In this document: positions 44,233 through 56,953 of the stretch, piece after piece | Position numbering within the stretch: position 1 is the first letter of the stretch | Layout of the letters: each line of letters starts with the position of its first letter | Assembly: GCA_020736575.1 (NCBI GenBank) | Contig: JAGPYM010000016.1 | Span: 248,001-312,000 of the forward strand | DNA length: 64,000 nucleotides | Direction of reading: 5' to 3' | DNA from: Thelonectria olida | Taxonomy: Eukaryota; Ascomycota; Sordariomycetes; Hypocreales; Nectriaceae | Translations under genes and position numbers: made by a program | The notes under the pieces: generated by a model | What the model was told of the DNA's origin: nothing | Seen by the model: the letters and a program-made list of their open reading frames with translations, nothing else | Database searches by the model: none

Positions 44233-45532
44233 AGTGAAGAGTGTGTTTGTAGGGATTTCTTCAAATTGTGATGGCTCAAAATGCACCCCTCACAAAGAAG
44301 TTGGGGATTCACTTGGTCACAGAGGACTATGAGCAGAAGATAGAAGAGAATTGAGACGAAGCTCTAGCGAAGAATTCTCAAGATATAGTACCTGTTTGCC
44401 GACAAATTCCAACAGCAGTGCCTCAGCAGCCTAGCCGGTGTGTTTCTATATTTACCAGGGAGGCACCTCGGTCAGTTTAAGCGCCGCTCATCAGGTAAGG
44501 ATTGTTTTCACTTTCAGAGAGCTGAAGTTCGGCAACCAATGAATGTAAGAAGTGCGAATTCGAGGCTGTCTCGGGTGTCGCACTAAGGCTTCAAAGTCTG
44601 CAGCTCACTGCCGCGCGCTAAAATCAAGGACAACCTGAAACGATTTCTCGCTATTACCCTCTGGACGAGGCAAGATCTAGTCAGACACATTCGCATATTA
44701 GCTCGTATTGCCAGAAGTGCAACGAATCGCCGACCTGGCTTGTAAGTGCCTCAATATCATGTAGTTAACCGATCTTGACGAGAGAGTCCTGCTGCGCCGC
44801 CTGCCCGTTGCCGTGCGCCAGTCGACTTTCGCGCCGATGAACTTGAGCCTGTTGGGAAAGAACACACTGAATTCGACGTTACGAGTAACATGGGTGCATG
44901 CGCAAATAATTTCCAGCCTGGAGCCTATGAACCAAGGTGCCCGACCACCACATTTGGTGTCCTTTGGACATCTTCATTTCGCTCCGACTACATGTCCATT
45001 GTCGGCAAAGGACCACCTTCACGTGGCTGGAGAGAAGACGCTGACTCATTCGAGTTTATCGCAAGGAGATATCGCACGCGCTGAGTTAAGTCAACTTCAG
45101 CACCGGAGAATCGCCCCAACATTTCAAGACGGCTACCTATGTGCCTTCCTTAACTCAGATTTACCTGCCTCCGAGGAACGCCTCACTCATAGGATGCATA
45201 TAGCCGTCTTTACCATCGGAACGGCCACAGATGGATGTGTCTCTTGTCAAGGGAATCAAACTGGCTGTACATGAGTGTATCTGAATTATCTGCTAGCGTT
45301 GGATTTATTTCGTTCACTCTCAATAGCACATCCTATCACAACCTACATAAGCCCACTTGAACTGTGAAAGTGGCCCAATATCTTTATGTGATTGAGACAA
45401 GGCGATGCAGTATTTATTCTCTTCCCACCGCCGCTCCCAATGCCCCATTCCTATCCCTTGACAAAAACTGGCTATTCCTTTACCCCTTCGTAAAGATAAA
45501 GGACGTCCGTACTCTCAATCCCAGTAGAGGCC
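44233..45532. other. 1.3-kb gene-poor region
   Basis: The longest open frame (44813-45274, plus) has no family match and poor coding character. The region presumably holds the promoter of the phosphotransferase-like gene. Confidence 0.45.
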
Positions 45533-46840
45533 ATGTCTCCTTCCGATAGCACGGCAATGCTGTCAGTGCCTGAGTCACCTTTTATAGACGATCCAGAGCC
45601 AGATACCGAAGACGTTGGTTCGATTGTGGACATTGATCCAAATTCACTCGTTCTCCTTGCCTCAAACATCGCAGAACGATGCCTGGACATTCCAAGCTCG
45701 GGTGGCAAGCTTGTCGCGCGAAAACGCGGATCATTTAACATTGTGCATATTGTTGAATTAGATACCATCACGCTTGTGATTCGGGTGCCTGTTACAGGCT
45801 GGGGTGGTGAAATGACACCAGCCGTAAAAGATGCCATGGATTCACAAGTTGCGACCATGCGCCTCGTTCGAAATAAGACCAAGATCCCCGTGCCAGAGAT
45901 ATACGCCTATGACACGTCTGCCGAGAACAAGATTGGCGCGCCCTACATATGCATGAGCTTCATACCTGGGAAAACTGTGTCTGAGGTTTGGTTTGAGGAT
46001 CCAGATTCAGGTACCTTGACGCGAGAAGAATTGCGTCTCAGAATCTTGACAAGTCTGGCACAGACTATGGCTAAGTTCTCGGGCCTGACATTTGACAAGA
46101 TTGGGTCTATCAGGGAAGACGCATCCGGGTCGACAGTGATCGGCCCAGTGCTCGACTATATTCAACAAAAGGATGAAACATACCATGTGACCGCTTCGGG
46201 CCCATTCGACTCTACCTCTGCCTATCTCACGGCAACCTATGTTGAAGATAGCGTCGATGACGAGTTTGGGAGGGGCGCGAGGATGGTACTGGACGTTGCC
46301 ATGGCTTGCTTACCAATGGATGGTTCTCCGCCGGGATTCGTTCTGTGCGCCCCTGACTTTAACTCACAAAATATTATGGCGGATGACGAGGGCAATATTA
46401 CTGCGCTCATTGACTGGGACTTTGCACAAACAATGCCCCGCCACTTGGGATACTCTAGATACCCAGGCTGGATCACTCGCGACTGGGACCTTCTTACATA
46501 CGGCTGGCCCGTGAATTCTGACGTCGAGGACTCTCCAGAGGCATTGGAGCGATATCGAGCACACGACAACACGGAGATGGGCAAGGCTCTCAACTGGGAG
46601 GGAGACTGGAAGTTCACCGAGAAGTCACACATTACAGAGGCTATATGGATAGCAGCGCAAAACGAGCTCCCTCGCCTAAGAATATGTAACAAAATTGTCC
46701 AGGTTATCGTGGGTTTGGACTTTGAAGAGACGGTAGTCGCCCTCTATCGCCTCGGACGGATGCGAGGCGATGAGGACTTTGACTGGGATACCTTTAAAGC
46801 CACATTGAAGAGGTGGTTAGGCGTCGATGAATTGGACTAG
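45533..46840 (+). CDS. Aminoglycoside phosphotransferase (APH)-like kinase-fold protein
   Basis: A single exon of 435 residues. The kinase-like fold is shown by RKRGSFNIVHIVEL (nucleotide loop), IPVPEIYAYD, the hinge ICMSFIPGKTVSEVW, the catalytic loop CAPDFNSQNIM and the metal motif ITALIDWDFA. In the catalytic loop the His-Gly-Asp of classical APH proteins is Ala-Pro-Asp; the Asp and Asn needed for catalysis and metal binding remain. Fungi have many such proteins of unknown substrate. True antibiotic resistance is unlikely; a small-molecule or protein kinase role is possible. Confidence 0.88.
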   Translation: MSPSDSTAMLSVPESPFIDDPEPDTEDVGSIVDIDPNSLVLLASNIAERCLDIPSSGGKLVARKRGSFNIVHIVELDTITLVIRVPVTGWGGEMTPAVKDAMDSQVATMRLVRNKTKIPVPEIYAYDTSAENKIGAPYICMSFIPGKTVSEVWFEDPDSGTLTREELRLRILTSLAQTMAKFSGLTFDKIGSIREDASGSTVIGPVLDYIQQKDETYHVTASGPFDSTSAYLTATYVEDSVDDEFGRGARMVLDVAMACLPMDGSPPGFVLCAPDFNSQNIMADDEGNITALIDWDFAQTMPRHLGYSRYPGWITRDWDLLTYGWPVNSDVEDSPEALERYRAHDNTEMGKALNWEGDWKFTEKSHITEAIWIAAQNELPRLRICNKIVQVIVGLDFEETVVALYRLGRMRGDEDFDWDTFKATLKRWLGVDELD

Positions 46841-47229
46841 ACCACAGTTATATACCTACAAAGCCTTGCGCAGTGACATAGAGTTCGGCAAAGAACCACC
46901 AGTGAGGCAATCATTTCCATACTAAGTAATCTTACAACTTAATCAAGCATTTGCCCTCTTAAAGCTTCAAATGTCTCGAGCCACCGCGACCGTCTTCCAG
47001 ACTCACTGTATTACTCGAGGCTCCGAGGTTCCTTCAAACCGAACCCAAAAGCTCGCTACATAGAAACCAACCAGCTTCAACTTCTCATCATGCTTGGATC
47101 ACGAAGCGGGCGAATGAAGAGGTTGAAAAAAGAAACGCTTTTAAGCCTCCCGTATTTCGTTGTCTATCTGAACACTCTTATCTACAAGTGGTACAAGTCC
47201 ACTCGCGTACAATTCTATAATATATCGTT
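46841..47229. other. Convergent intergenic region at the left edge of the polyketide cluster
   Basis: About 390 bases between the phosphotransferase-like gene and the ToxE-like regulator, which converge here. No further feature is supported. Confidence 0.5.
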
Positions 47230-48535
47230 CTATGCGCTGGGCGTATGAGTCTTCGATTGCGGGTTTGAACTTATTCGTGTGTCCCCCTCGTCGTTGTCTC
47301 CGTTGCACGTCTTCCGCGCTTTTGCGTGGAGGTCTGCTCCGGCCTGCAAGAGCATGACAACGCCAGCCTCAAAGTCCTTCTCGACAGCAATATGCAGCGC
47401 TGTCCAGCCGAGTTCGTCATAGGCGTCAATGCCATGCTCCCAGTCGCGTTCCGCATAGTGCTCAAGGAGCACACACAAAACAGCTTCGTGGCCACCCAGG
47501 ACAGCCCAGTGCAGCGCTGAGCGTCGGCGGCGGTCAACATGGCTGATGACGGCGCCTTGGGCAAGAAGTGCACGCGCGACGGGTTCATGGCCATCGATAG
47601 CGGCGTGAATCAGAGCAGTGCGGCCGTCGCTATCCTCCTCATTGCAGTCAATATCATGCTCAATCAGTGTGCGCACGATGCGTTCATGGCCGCGACGTGC
47701 GGCGATGTGGAGGGTGCTCAGCCAGCCCTTGCCATGATCCTCGGCTGTGGTCTGAGGACGTGCGGGGGCGGAGTCGCCAGCCCCAGACGAGGCTGAGTTC
47801 TGAGACGGCGGCGGCACCGGGATTCCGCTGCTCGATCTGCTGCTTTGGCGGCTCTGGTCTGGCTGATGCTCGACTAGAAGGCGGCGAGGCTCGACGCTGC
47901 TGGCCACGGGCTGAAGTGGTTGTGAGACGTTGGAGTGGACCGCCAAGGAGCTGTCGGAGCCGAGAGCGAGAAAGCTGTCCACTTCGATGGAGTTGGCGGC
48001 GCCAGTAGTGCCAACAAAGCCCACCGCCTGGTCGAAATGCGACTGGTAAGTGGCCTGGGACCTTAGGGGACTGTTGGCGCTAGGGACGAAGCCGTCGATG
48101 AAGGTGAAGTCGCCGAAGCCAGGGCTGTTACTGCTGTTGGAAGACGAGCTGGGGTTGCCAATGGCCGTATTCCTGTCGTGGCCGTGAGACGGAGGGACGG
48201 CTGGGGTGATGAAGTGAGATAGCGCATTGGAGTCATGCTGGAAGGGCGCTGGAGCCGTCAACGGCGGGTGCGCAGCATCGCTCAGAGTAATGTCTTCGAT
48301 GTTGTTCTCGGCCACGTGTGCCTCGTGTGCCCGCTTCTGGTTCGAAGCCTCGGCGCGAGCTTCTGGATATGCATCTTTTGTTAGAGCCGCGCTGCGACGG
48401 AGAGACCTGAGTGAGTGATAGACGAGCCATCTACGTTGTCGGCTTTGACTTACGACGGAACTTGCGCTGGGCCATGCGGTTCTGCGCCCGGCGACGATTT
48501 GTCCGATCCATGGCTAGATCAACGTGAAGCTCCAT
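47230..48535 (-). CDS. ToxE-like regulator: bZIP basic region plus ankyrin repeats (bANK)
   Basis: Exons 48535-48450 and 48406-47230 give 420 residues. The 43-nt intron with donor GTCAAA and acceptor ACTCAG falls inside the basic region. The N-terminus has the bZIP basic motif NRRRAQNRMAQRKFRRK with the N-x7-R spacing, but no leucine zipper follows. The long Ser/Pro-rich middle leads to about four ankyrin repeats at about 235-385 (LSTLHIAARRGHERIVRTLI, SALHWAVLGGHEAVLCVLLE, WTALHIAVEKDFEAGVVML). This architecture is that of ToxE, the HC-toxin cluster activator of Cochliobolus carbonum, and of the regulator in apicidin-type clusters. It sits directly behind the polyketide synthase, so it is the probable pathway activator. 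Confidence 0.87.
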
Positions 48536-49093
48536 TTCGGGCGAGATGGATGCGAGACTAAAACGATGCCAAGTGAAGCTGACATGCGTGAGATAAGTAT
48601 CCTGGCCTGAGGAGGTGGCGACTGAAGGGCGCTTATTAGAATTCGTATTCGCCCACTTTTATAGAGCGATAAGTGCTGTTATTTCAAATCTGTTATTATA
48701 CCTAATTTTCTTTTGAAAAATTCTATATTTAATTACGTACATAGATATATATATATGTATAGTCCTTTGAGAATAAAGAGAGAGAAGATCTCATAAAAAG
48801 TCATTTTAATATTAACTACTAATATAGTATATAGAAAAGAAGAATTTATATGAAGGAAAGCGTTTGTTAATAAAGCACTCAAGAGTTGATATACTGGAAG
48901 TTCGCTGGCTGAATAGCGACTAGCCCTCCTTAAGAATTTTCAGCTCAAAACGCACCTTCCCTCCAGGGCAAAGACTTGTCTCAATCCGAAAGGCGAGCAA
49001 AAGAATCTTCATTTCAAAAGCTGCATACAAGGTTTATTCTTTATCTAAGGATTCTACTCAATTTGGGCTATATGAAAAGAGAAAAAAAATTGC
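48536..49093. other. AT-rich intergenic island between regulator and PKS
   Basis: The region upstream of the ToxE-like gene becomes strongly AT-rich at about 48640-48900, with runs such as ATAGATATATATATATG. It separates the regulator start from the 3' end of the polyketide synthase. It could be a repeat-induced-mutation remnant or simply a promoter. No gene is seen. Confidence 0.5.
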
Positions 49094-52000
49094 TCATGCT
49101 GCAGCTGCAGGCTGCGCCAGCTTCGACACCATCTTGTCGCACAGCGCGTTCAGCGAGCTCGCGTTGGTAATGTCCAGCGTCGTCAACTCGGCTCCAAGCT
49201 CCAGCCTGATCCAGTTGCGCACTTCGACAGCGGCCAGAGAGTCCATTCCAAGGGTAATGAGAGGCTTCGCGGGCTCAATGTCCGACTCCAGTCGAAGAAC
49301 CTTTGTCAATTGTGCTGCAACAACCTCGACGCCGACCTTGACGAGCGCCGCCTTGTCAGCACCCGATTTGAGCAGCGTGTGGAAGGCCCGGATCGTCTCG
49401 TCGCCCTGGTTCCTAGAGCCGCCGTCCTTGTCGTCGCCGGCGCTCGCGCTCTGGAAGAGGTAGCCAAAGCGGGCGTTGCGCGTCAGGTCCGAGTCGTCGG
49501 GCAGCGGGAAGCCGATACCCGTGATGAGCTGCGCGCGGCTGCTCGCGTTGATGGGCGCCGTCGCGTCGACCTGCTGCAGCACCGAGTAGCTCAGAATCTT
49601 GCGCAGTGTGCCCTCAGTGATGGGTGTCCACGCCCGCGTGTCAAAGCGCGCCTCGAAGCCCTCTTGCTCGGCGACGTAGCCCACATCCTGGATCAGACCG
49701 AGGTCGACCGAGTTAGCGTGCAGGCCGAGCGAGTTGCGGTAGTCGGCGAAGGCATCGAGGAACGTGTTGCCTGCCGAGTAGTTGGCCTGTCCCTTGTTGC
49801 CGACGATACCGGAAATACTCGAGAGCAGCGTGAAGAAGTCGAGTGGCTGCTGCTGCTCTTCCGAGACACGGTGGAGGTTCCAGGTGCCGTGGAGCTTGGC
49901 GTGGATGGCCGTGTGGTAGTCATCGAGAGTCATGGTCTCGTAAGGTTTGTCCTGGATGATGTTAGCAGCTGAGATATGACAGATTGCGGTTGACCATGTA
50001 CTCACCCTGAGCACCATGGCTCCTTGAATAACACCAGCGATTCGGGGAGTCGCGTCCCTGAAGACGCCTCGCAGGAACTCGGCATCAGCGACGTCACCCT
50101 TGGCTTCGACAATTTCGCATCCGTAGGCGAGACAGCTCTGCACTGTCTTCTGCGACCCCACGTCGCTCGTTCCGCTTCGGCTGACAACGATGATGTGTCT
50201 GGCTCCGTGGCGTGCCATATGAATGGCAAGAGATCCGCACAGGCCCTTCAAGCCACCGACAATCAGGTACGAAGCATCGGATTGGAGGCTCAGCTTGCGC
50301 GTCGCTGGTCTGATGGCAACTTCAACGTCCTTCTTCTCGCCATCCGAGATGACAACCTTGCCGATGTGACGACCACTGCGGATGTAAGCCAGCGCCGTGG
50401 GGATGGCATCGAACCCAAACGTGGTTATGGGGTGGATGGGCTTGATGTGTCCGCCGTCGACCAGCACGAAAATCTCATCCAGGAGTCGATCGATCAACGG
50501 GTCTCGGATGTCCTGGGTGTAGGAAAAGTCCATGGCCCGGAAGGATGCGTTGCGATCAAATGGCTCCATGGACAGCGAGTTGCGGTCGACAATGTCCTTC
50601 TTTCCGATCTCAACCATGGTACCGCCGTCAGCGATAATTCGCCACGAGGCATCGAGCAAGTCGCCTGTCAGGGAGTTGATGATGACGTCGACTCCCTTGC
50701 CGTTGGTTGCTGACATGATCTCCTTGGCGAACTTGGTGTTGCGCGACGAGAACATGCGGCTTCGAGGGATGCCGTAGTTTTCCTCGAGGAACTGGCGCTT
50801 CTCTTCCGTGCCGACGGTGACAAAGATCTGCAAATTTGTTGGTAAGTCTGCTCACTTGCTTTTCCACCACATCTAGAAAGCTAAGTGCGATGCGTATGGG
50901 CCAGGTACTCACCTCCGCCTTCTTGTATTGAGCCAGCTGGATAGAAGCGATTCCGACTCCGCCGGATGCCGAGTGAATGAGGACAGACTTTCAACCGGGT
51001 TAGACAAATTATTCGATTCACAACTGCCAATTGATGGCTTCTTACCTGGCCTTCCTTCAAGTTGGCAATGTCGTACAGGGAATAGATGGAGCACAAGTAG
51101 ACAGAAGGAATGGTTGCCGCATCCTGAAGTAATGTTAGTATTTGCCTTCTGTGCCTTGACAAGGTGTTCATGTACTAACCTCAAAGCTCATCCAGTCTGG
51201 GATAACATGAGTACGCTCGACAGTGACCTGGAGACGGTTCGCGTAACTGCCGCTGTTGAGGAAGCAAACGCGATCGCCTTCCTTGAACTTAGTGACGCCG
51301 GGTCCGAGTCGCTTCACAACACCGGCCGCTTCGTATCCGATGGTGTACTCATTCTCGGGAACAATGCCCATTGCGACGGCCACATCCTGCAGTACTTGTT
51401 AGCCGTCATCGCTCGAGCCATAGACTCCAGATGTTGTGTTTACCTTGAAGTTGACACCCACCGCCGAGACCTCAATCTCGATCTTGCCTGCCTCGACTGG
51501 AACCTCGCCAACAGCTTGCTCATTCCAAGTGAGACTCTGGAACGTTCCGACACGCTCCGATCGGAGCTGCACGGCGGCCTTGGTCTGGTGCAAGCTCTTA
51601 ACAACTGGCTCAGCGCCTTCCTTCTCGGCGCGCTTGAACTCGTTGATTTGAACATCTGGCAAGACTCGGTGGACGTACAAGACGCCGTTGCGCTCGGCGA
51701 ACTCAGTCTCGACAGCGGCCTTAGGACCAGCCTTGTCGCTGTCCAGAGTTGCAGAGAGGACCGAGTCGATCGCCCAGGCGGTCGCGGGGCCTGGTCCAGA
51801 CTCGACGTCCAGGACGGTGACCTTGACGCTGGCGTCCTCCCTGCGGACCACGCGGAAGAGACCGTGGGCGAGGGCTGTGTTGGGGTCGGTCACCTTGTAT
51901 TGGGCGCCCTTGGTGACCCAGAGAAGGCTGTTCCCGGAACTGAGGAGCTTCTTCAGTGCATCCCATTGCACTTGATCGATCTTGGTAAGGACTGGTGCGT

Positions 52001-55000
52001 ACAGCTCATCGAGGATCAGGACAGTGGCACCGGTGGGCAGGTTCTCAGCTGAGAGAAGGCCTGTCTGCTCGGTAATCTTCCAGCCAGACTTCTCCAGCAC
52101 TACTTTGAGGGCAGGCTCCAGGGCTGGGGTAGTCTCAGCAAGACGAATAGTGTAGAGGCTGTTGGTAGACCCAGCCTCCTCAGTCTCTGAGCCGGCGGTG
52201 TAGAGTGCCCATGCCGGCTTTCCATTGCTGGCAGACTTCTGCAGCTTGGAGTCGAAGCCATTCGCCTCCAGTGCCAATCGAACCGTTTCGGGGCGCAGAA
52301 GTCGTGTCACCGCGAGGCTGGTCAGCTCACCAGTCTCCAAAGTCTGGGGCTTGCTGTCAAGTGCTTCACCGGGTGTCGGGGCCTCGGTGGGAGGAGTTCC
52401 TGGCGGGAGGCTAGATCCGGAAGACTCAGAGGGCGATCCGGGTGATCCAGGCTCTGTGAAGGCGGGTGTTTGCCCACTGAGGGACAAGGGGGTAGAGTGT
52501 CCGTACTGTGCCGAGTCGGATCCTTGGACAACAAGGGTGTAACCTTCGGTGGAGAGGTGCGGCTTGACGTTCGCGATGATGTTGTCCAGGTCCAAGGTGG
52601 ATGCCTTTCCGACCTTCACAATGGCGAGGTCATAGTTCGCCTCATCTGGCAGCCCGAATGCGTTGTTTTTGGGGCTCACAAGGATGAATGAAGAGTTTCT
52701 CTTCGCTTCATGCTTAGTCTGGACACTGACCAGGAGCTTGGCGTCTGGAGAAGCAAAGTCGTATTGAAGGTAAGCAGATCTCGGCGACGAATCTTCGACC
52801 TCGAACCAGGTAGAAGAAGTGTCCTGGTCGTCGAGGTTAAGCTCGAGAACGCGCAGGGCGGGTGTCTTGTGCGCGATCAAGTCGATAATTGTGTCAACTT
52901 CGGACTCTGAGCCGAGGCCAGCCAAACGGTCCTGGGAGAGGAAGCTGATGTCAGGCTTCCAGCTGATGCGATCCAAGACATGGGGGTCGGGCTTCGGAAT
53001 CACGTCCAGCTTGGCGAAGCGAAGACCTTGCATCTGCATGAGCAATGCGCCACTCTCTGGGTCATAGACGGAGCAGTTGGCGAAGTAGCTCTTGGCCTCT
53101 TCGAGGCGTCCACGGCCAGAGTACTCGGAGCTGGCGAGCGAGAGACCTTCCTTGAGCCCCTTGTGGACCTTGTTGATGACCAGGTCGTCGATGATGGACG
53201 GAACCAAGACGGCGTTGAGTGAGCTGTGCTCCCCACCCCAGAGAGCTGGAGTCACGGTCTGGAAGCATCCGTCGAGTGATGCCGGGTGAATAGGGTAGTA
53301 TGACTGAGGCGACCACTTCGACTTGGGCTCATCCAGGGCCACCAAACTACGGCCACGCCTCTGACCGCTCACGGACTCGACCTTGAGCACCTTTTGGAAG
53401 TCGGGTCCGAATCCGTATCCGATGGCAGTCTGAGCCTTGTACCAGATCTTTGCGGACGTGGGGTACTTGAGGGGTGCGCGGTCGGTCTCGGCGAGAGGTT
53501 CATCCACGGCATCTTGCACACGGATCAAGCCTGAGCAGTGCTCCACGACGACGTCGTCAGTGTTCGTGGAGACTCGGAACTCGTGCCAGTCCTTGCTGCC
53601 GGGGTTTTGGGTCAGCGACAGCGTGATGGCCGACTCAACGCCCTCCTCGAGCACCAGGGCTTTGTCAAACCGAACGTTCCTGAATCGGTAAGCCAGGTCG
53701 TTGGCCGATGTGATCCCCGCATCCTCGGGAGCGGTGGCTCGCGTCTTCTGGAAGAGTGCCTCTACGGCCATGGTGATGAAGCCGGAACCGGGTAGGAGGA
53801 TGTCGTCTCCCATCTTGTGGTCCTTAAGCCACGGCACATTCGCAATATCCAGCAGCTTGCGCCAGGTTGGGGCGCGCCATGTAGTTCCCAAGACCTTATT
53901 TCCGAGCAAGTCGTGGTTGACGTGCTCCTTGAATCGCCAGTCCTTGCTGGCCGCGTTCTCGTGCCAGTACTTGACGGAGTGGTTCCAGGTGTAGTTGGGA
54001 AGATCGATGATGGCGCGAGGGAGTTGGTCGGCGGCCGCTTGTCCTGGCGCGTAGCCGTTGACTTGGGCCAAGCTGATGGGGCCACCGGCGACGAACAAGC
54101 GTCCTGCAAGGTCGAAGAGAGTCTTCCCAGCCTTATCTCCTCGCGCCCACGCGGCAAAGGACGAGATGTCAGAACCCTGCGACAAAGACTTGAGGATCTG
54201 GGAGACGGGGCCAGCCAGGGCACCTGAGGGTCCGATCTCGATGAGGAAGTTGGGGCTGTTGTCGCTAGAAAGCATCTCTTTGACGGCCTCGTTGAAACGA
54301 ACAGGGGAGATCATGTTCTTTTTCCAATAGGCTGCGTCGGCCGTGGAAGACTTCTGGCCTCCGGTGACGGAAGAGAACATGGTCACTTCAGAAGACCCGC
54401 CGAATGAGGCGAAGTCGGTCGACAACAAATTCTCGTACTCGTCTCCAATGACTCCCATGAGAGGAGAGTGGTACGCAAGGTCGACCTGCAGAAGCCTGGC
54501 AAAGTGACCATCCGCCTTGAGGTCGGCTGCGAGGGCCTCGAGAGGAGCGCGCTTCCCGGACACTGTCAGACTGCTAGGACTGTTGAAGCATGCGATCCAA
54601 GCCTGGCCTTCGTACTTTTGCAGATAGGGCGAGAGGGCGTCCGGGCCCAGGCCCACAGCCAACATACCGACGTCCTTCTCAGCCTCGTCCTTGCGGTTGA
54701 GCGCAGCACGGCCTCTGTAAAAGGAGGCCTTGATGGCGCCGGCCCGGTCGAGGAAGCCTGCGGCGTATGCGGCAGCGATCTCGCCGGAAGAGTGTCCCAC
54801 GACGCTCTGGGGCTTGACACCCCACTGCTCCAAGACCGCCATGAGGCAGATCTGCAGCGCGGTGACGAGGGGCTGGGAGAACTCGGGCTGGCGCATGTGC
54901 TCGGGGGTGCGAGGCTCAGTGAGCTCGTTGACGAGAGACCAGCTAGGAGGGTTAGGCACGCTCTGAAGGACATCATCGAGCTCCTTGAGGACGTCTCGGG

Positions 55001-56953
55001 TCCACGGGAAGAATTGCAGCAACTCCTTGCCCATCTGGGGCCACTGAGCGCCCTGGCCCGTGAAGACGAAGCCAATCTTGGGGGCCTCAGCACTCTTCTT
55101 ACCGAGGACGAAGGCATTCTCGTCCAGGTCGGTCAGGTTGCGGGTCGTAACAAAGGCACGGTGCCAGAGCTTGCTCCTGCGCTCTGAAAGGGTGTAAGCA
55201 AGGTCGGCGAGGTTGATCTTGACACGGGGGTTGATCAGGTGGTTGCTGAGCGCCTTGATGTTGGCGCGCAGCGAGGCGGCGTCGTTTGCTGAGAGAACAA
55301 GCGTAGAGGGACGGTCCGCGTCCTCCTCGTCGAGAGAAAAGTCGGCGTCGTCGGAAACGTAGGATGAGACATGACGGGGACCGCCAGGGATCTTCTGCTG
55401 TTCGACGATGAGATGGGCGTTGGAACCTCCGTATCCGAACGAGTTGATGCTAGCTCGTCGGAGAGCACCCGCTGGCCAAGGGATAGCAGTTCGCGAGGCC
55501 TTGACCTTCAAGCCGGCGAAGTCAACTGTAACAAATATTGTCAGCACTGCGACTGTAATAGGGTCTAGACTTTTGGGATGGTATCTACTCACTCTTCGGG
55601 CTTGGGTTCTCAAAGGTAGGATTGCCGGGGATAATGCCGGTCTCGGTTGCAAGAACAGCCTTGATGAGGCCAGATATACCAGCTGAAGGCTCAGCATGGC
55701 CGACGTTACTCTTGATCTTGATTTTGCATATTCTTGTTAGTGGTTATCCGTCTCTATTGGGGAGCAAGATGATATAACATACCGAGCCAATAATCAGGGG
55801 CTTGTCCGCAGAACGAGTCGCGGCAAACACAGAAGCTGCACCCTTGACCTCAGTCGGGTCTCCAGCGGGAGTGCCAGTTCCGTGGCACTCTAGGTAGGCC
55901 GTGTCGTTGAAGTTTGTGATGCCAGCATTGGCGTAAGCAGCCCTGATGGCAATGGACTGCGCCTCGGCGCTGGGGCTGGCGATACCGGGAGTTCGTCCGT
56001 CACTGTTGGTCGACGAACCCAAGATGACGCCTCTGATGGGATCTCGGTCCCGGACGGCGTCGGAGAGCCGCTTGATGATGACGGCGCTGACTGCTTCCGC
56101 CTTGACGTATCCGTCGGCAGAAATGTCAAAGGTGTGGCAGAGACCAGAAGGAGAGTGGGCATTGCCCACACCTCCGATATCCATGACATGCTCGGGGTTG
56201 AGGTAGAGGTTGCTCGTGGCAATGATGGCTGCGTCGATCTCCCGATTCTGGAGATATCGACTGGCGACATCGATACCTACCAAGCTACCCGAGCAGGCTG
56301 TGTCGATAGTCATACTAAGACGATGTATTAGCATCATTATCCATCTGGGGATATCTTAGGGAGTATCATCTCTTACCTGGGACCCTTGATATTCAAAAAG
56401 TGGCTCAGTCTGTTAGCCATAATAGAGCGACCAACACCGACAGTGATGGCAGCAGGCCTATCATCAGGGTCTCTGGCCTGCATGTAGTCGTAGTCTTGGA
56501 ATTTTTAGCAACGTGAATCTCGATAGTGTAGTTGTAGTCAAGGCACTGACCTGAGGCATATGATCCAACGAAGCAGCCTACTGGTGCTCCGTCTAGACTC
56601 TCCAGGGGAATACCAGCGTTCTCGAGGCCTTCATAGACAACTTCGAGCATCTGGCGCTGGTTGGGGTCCATGGAGATGGCTTCCGTTCTCGAAATCTCGA
56701 AGAAGGGAGCATCAAAGTCGGCAGGGTCGACATCCTCGAGGAACATGCCGCCCAGAGGTCGCATGGTTCGCGGCTTTCCAGAGCCATCCCAGTGGCCCTC
56801 GATGTTAAACCTCGACTTGGGGACTTTGTTGGATGCGATGCCTCCTCTCTTGAGGAACTCCCACAGCTTGTGAGGAGTGGTGCTGCCGCCTGGAAGACGG
56901 CAGGCGATGCCAACAATGGCAAGAGGCTCCTTTGTGTGTTGAGTGGTCGTCAT
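49094..56953 (-). CDS. Highly reducing type I polyketide synthase (KS-AT-DH-degenerate MT-ER-KR-ACP)
   Basis: Ten exons give 2432 residues: 56953-56551, 56494-56377, 56314-55783, 55716-55593, 55525-51444, 51386-51180, 51123-51046, 50987-50913, 50827-50006, 49951-49094. [16 protein letters not shown] start, active Cys181 in [10 protein letters not shown], His in [12 protein letters not shown] and [41 protein letters not shown] with [10 protein letters not shown] later. The stretch between DH and ER is short, with only [11 protein letters not shown] where a methyltransferase would have its glycine-rich SAM motif, so C-methylation is probably lost. [31 protein letters not shown] and [21 protein letters not shown], Ser2385. 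No thioesterase or terminal reductase is attached, so release needs another enzyme, perhaps the divergent hydrolase. Confidence 0.92.

Noticed and set aside
44813..45274. 153-codon plus-strand frame
   Set aside because: Composition looks random and there are no domain motifs or supporting signals.
49310..55187. Long plus-strand open frames opposite the PKS (for example 50928-52052 and 54468-55187)
   Set aside because: They are mirror frames of the PKS exons. Codon bias and all domain motifs lie on the minus strand, and the frames also cross the PKS introns.
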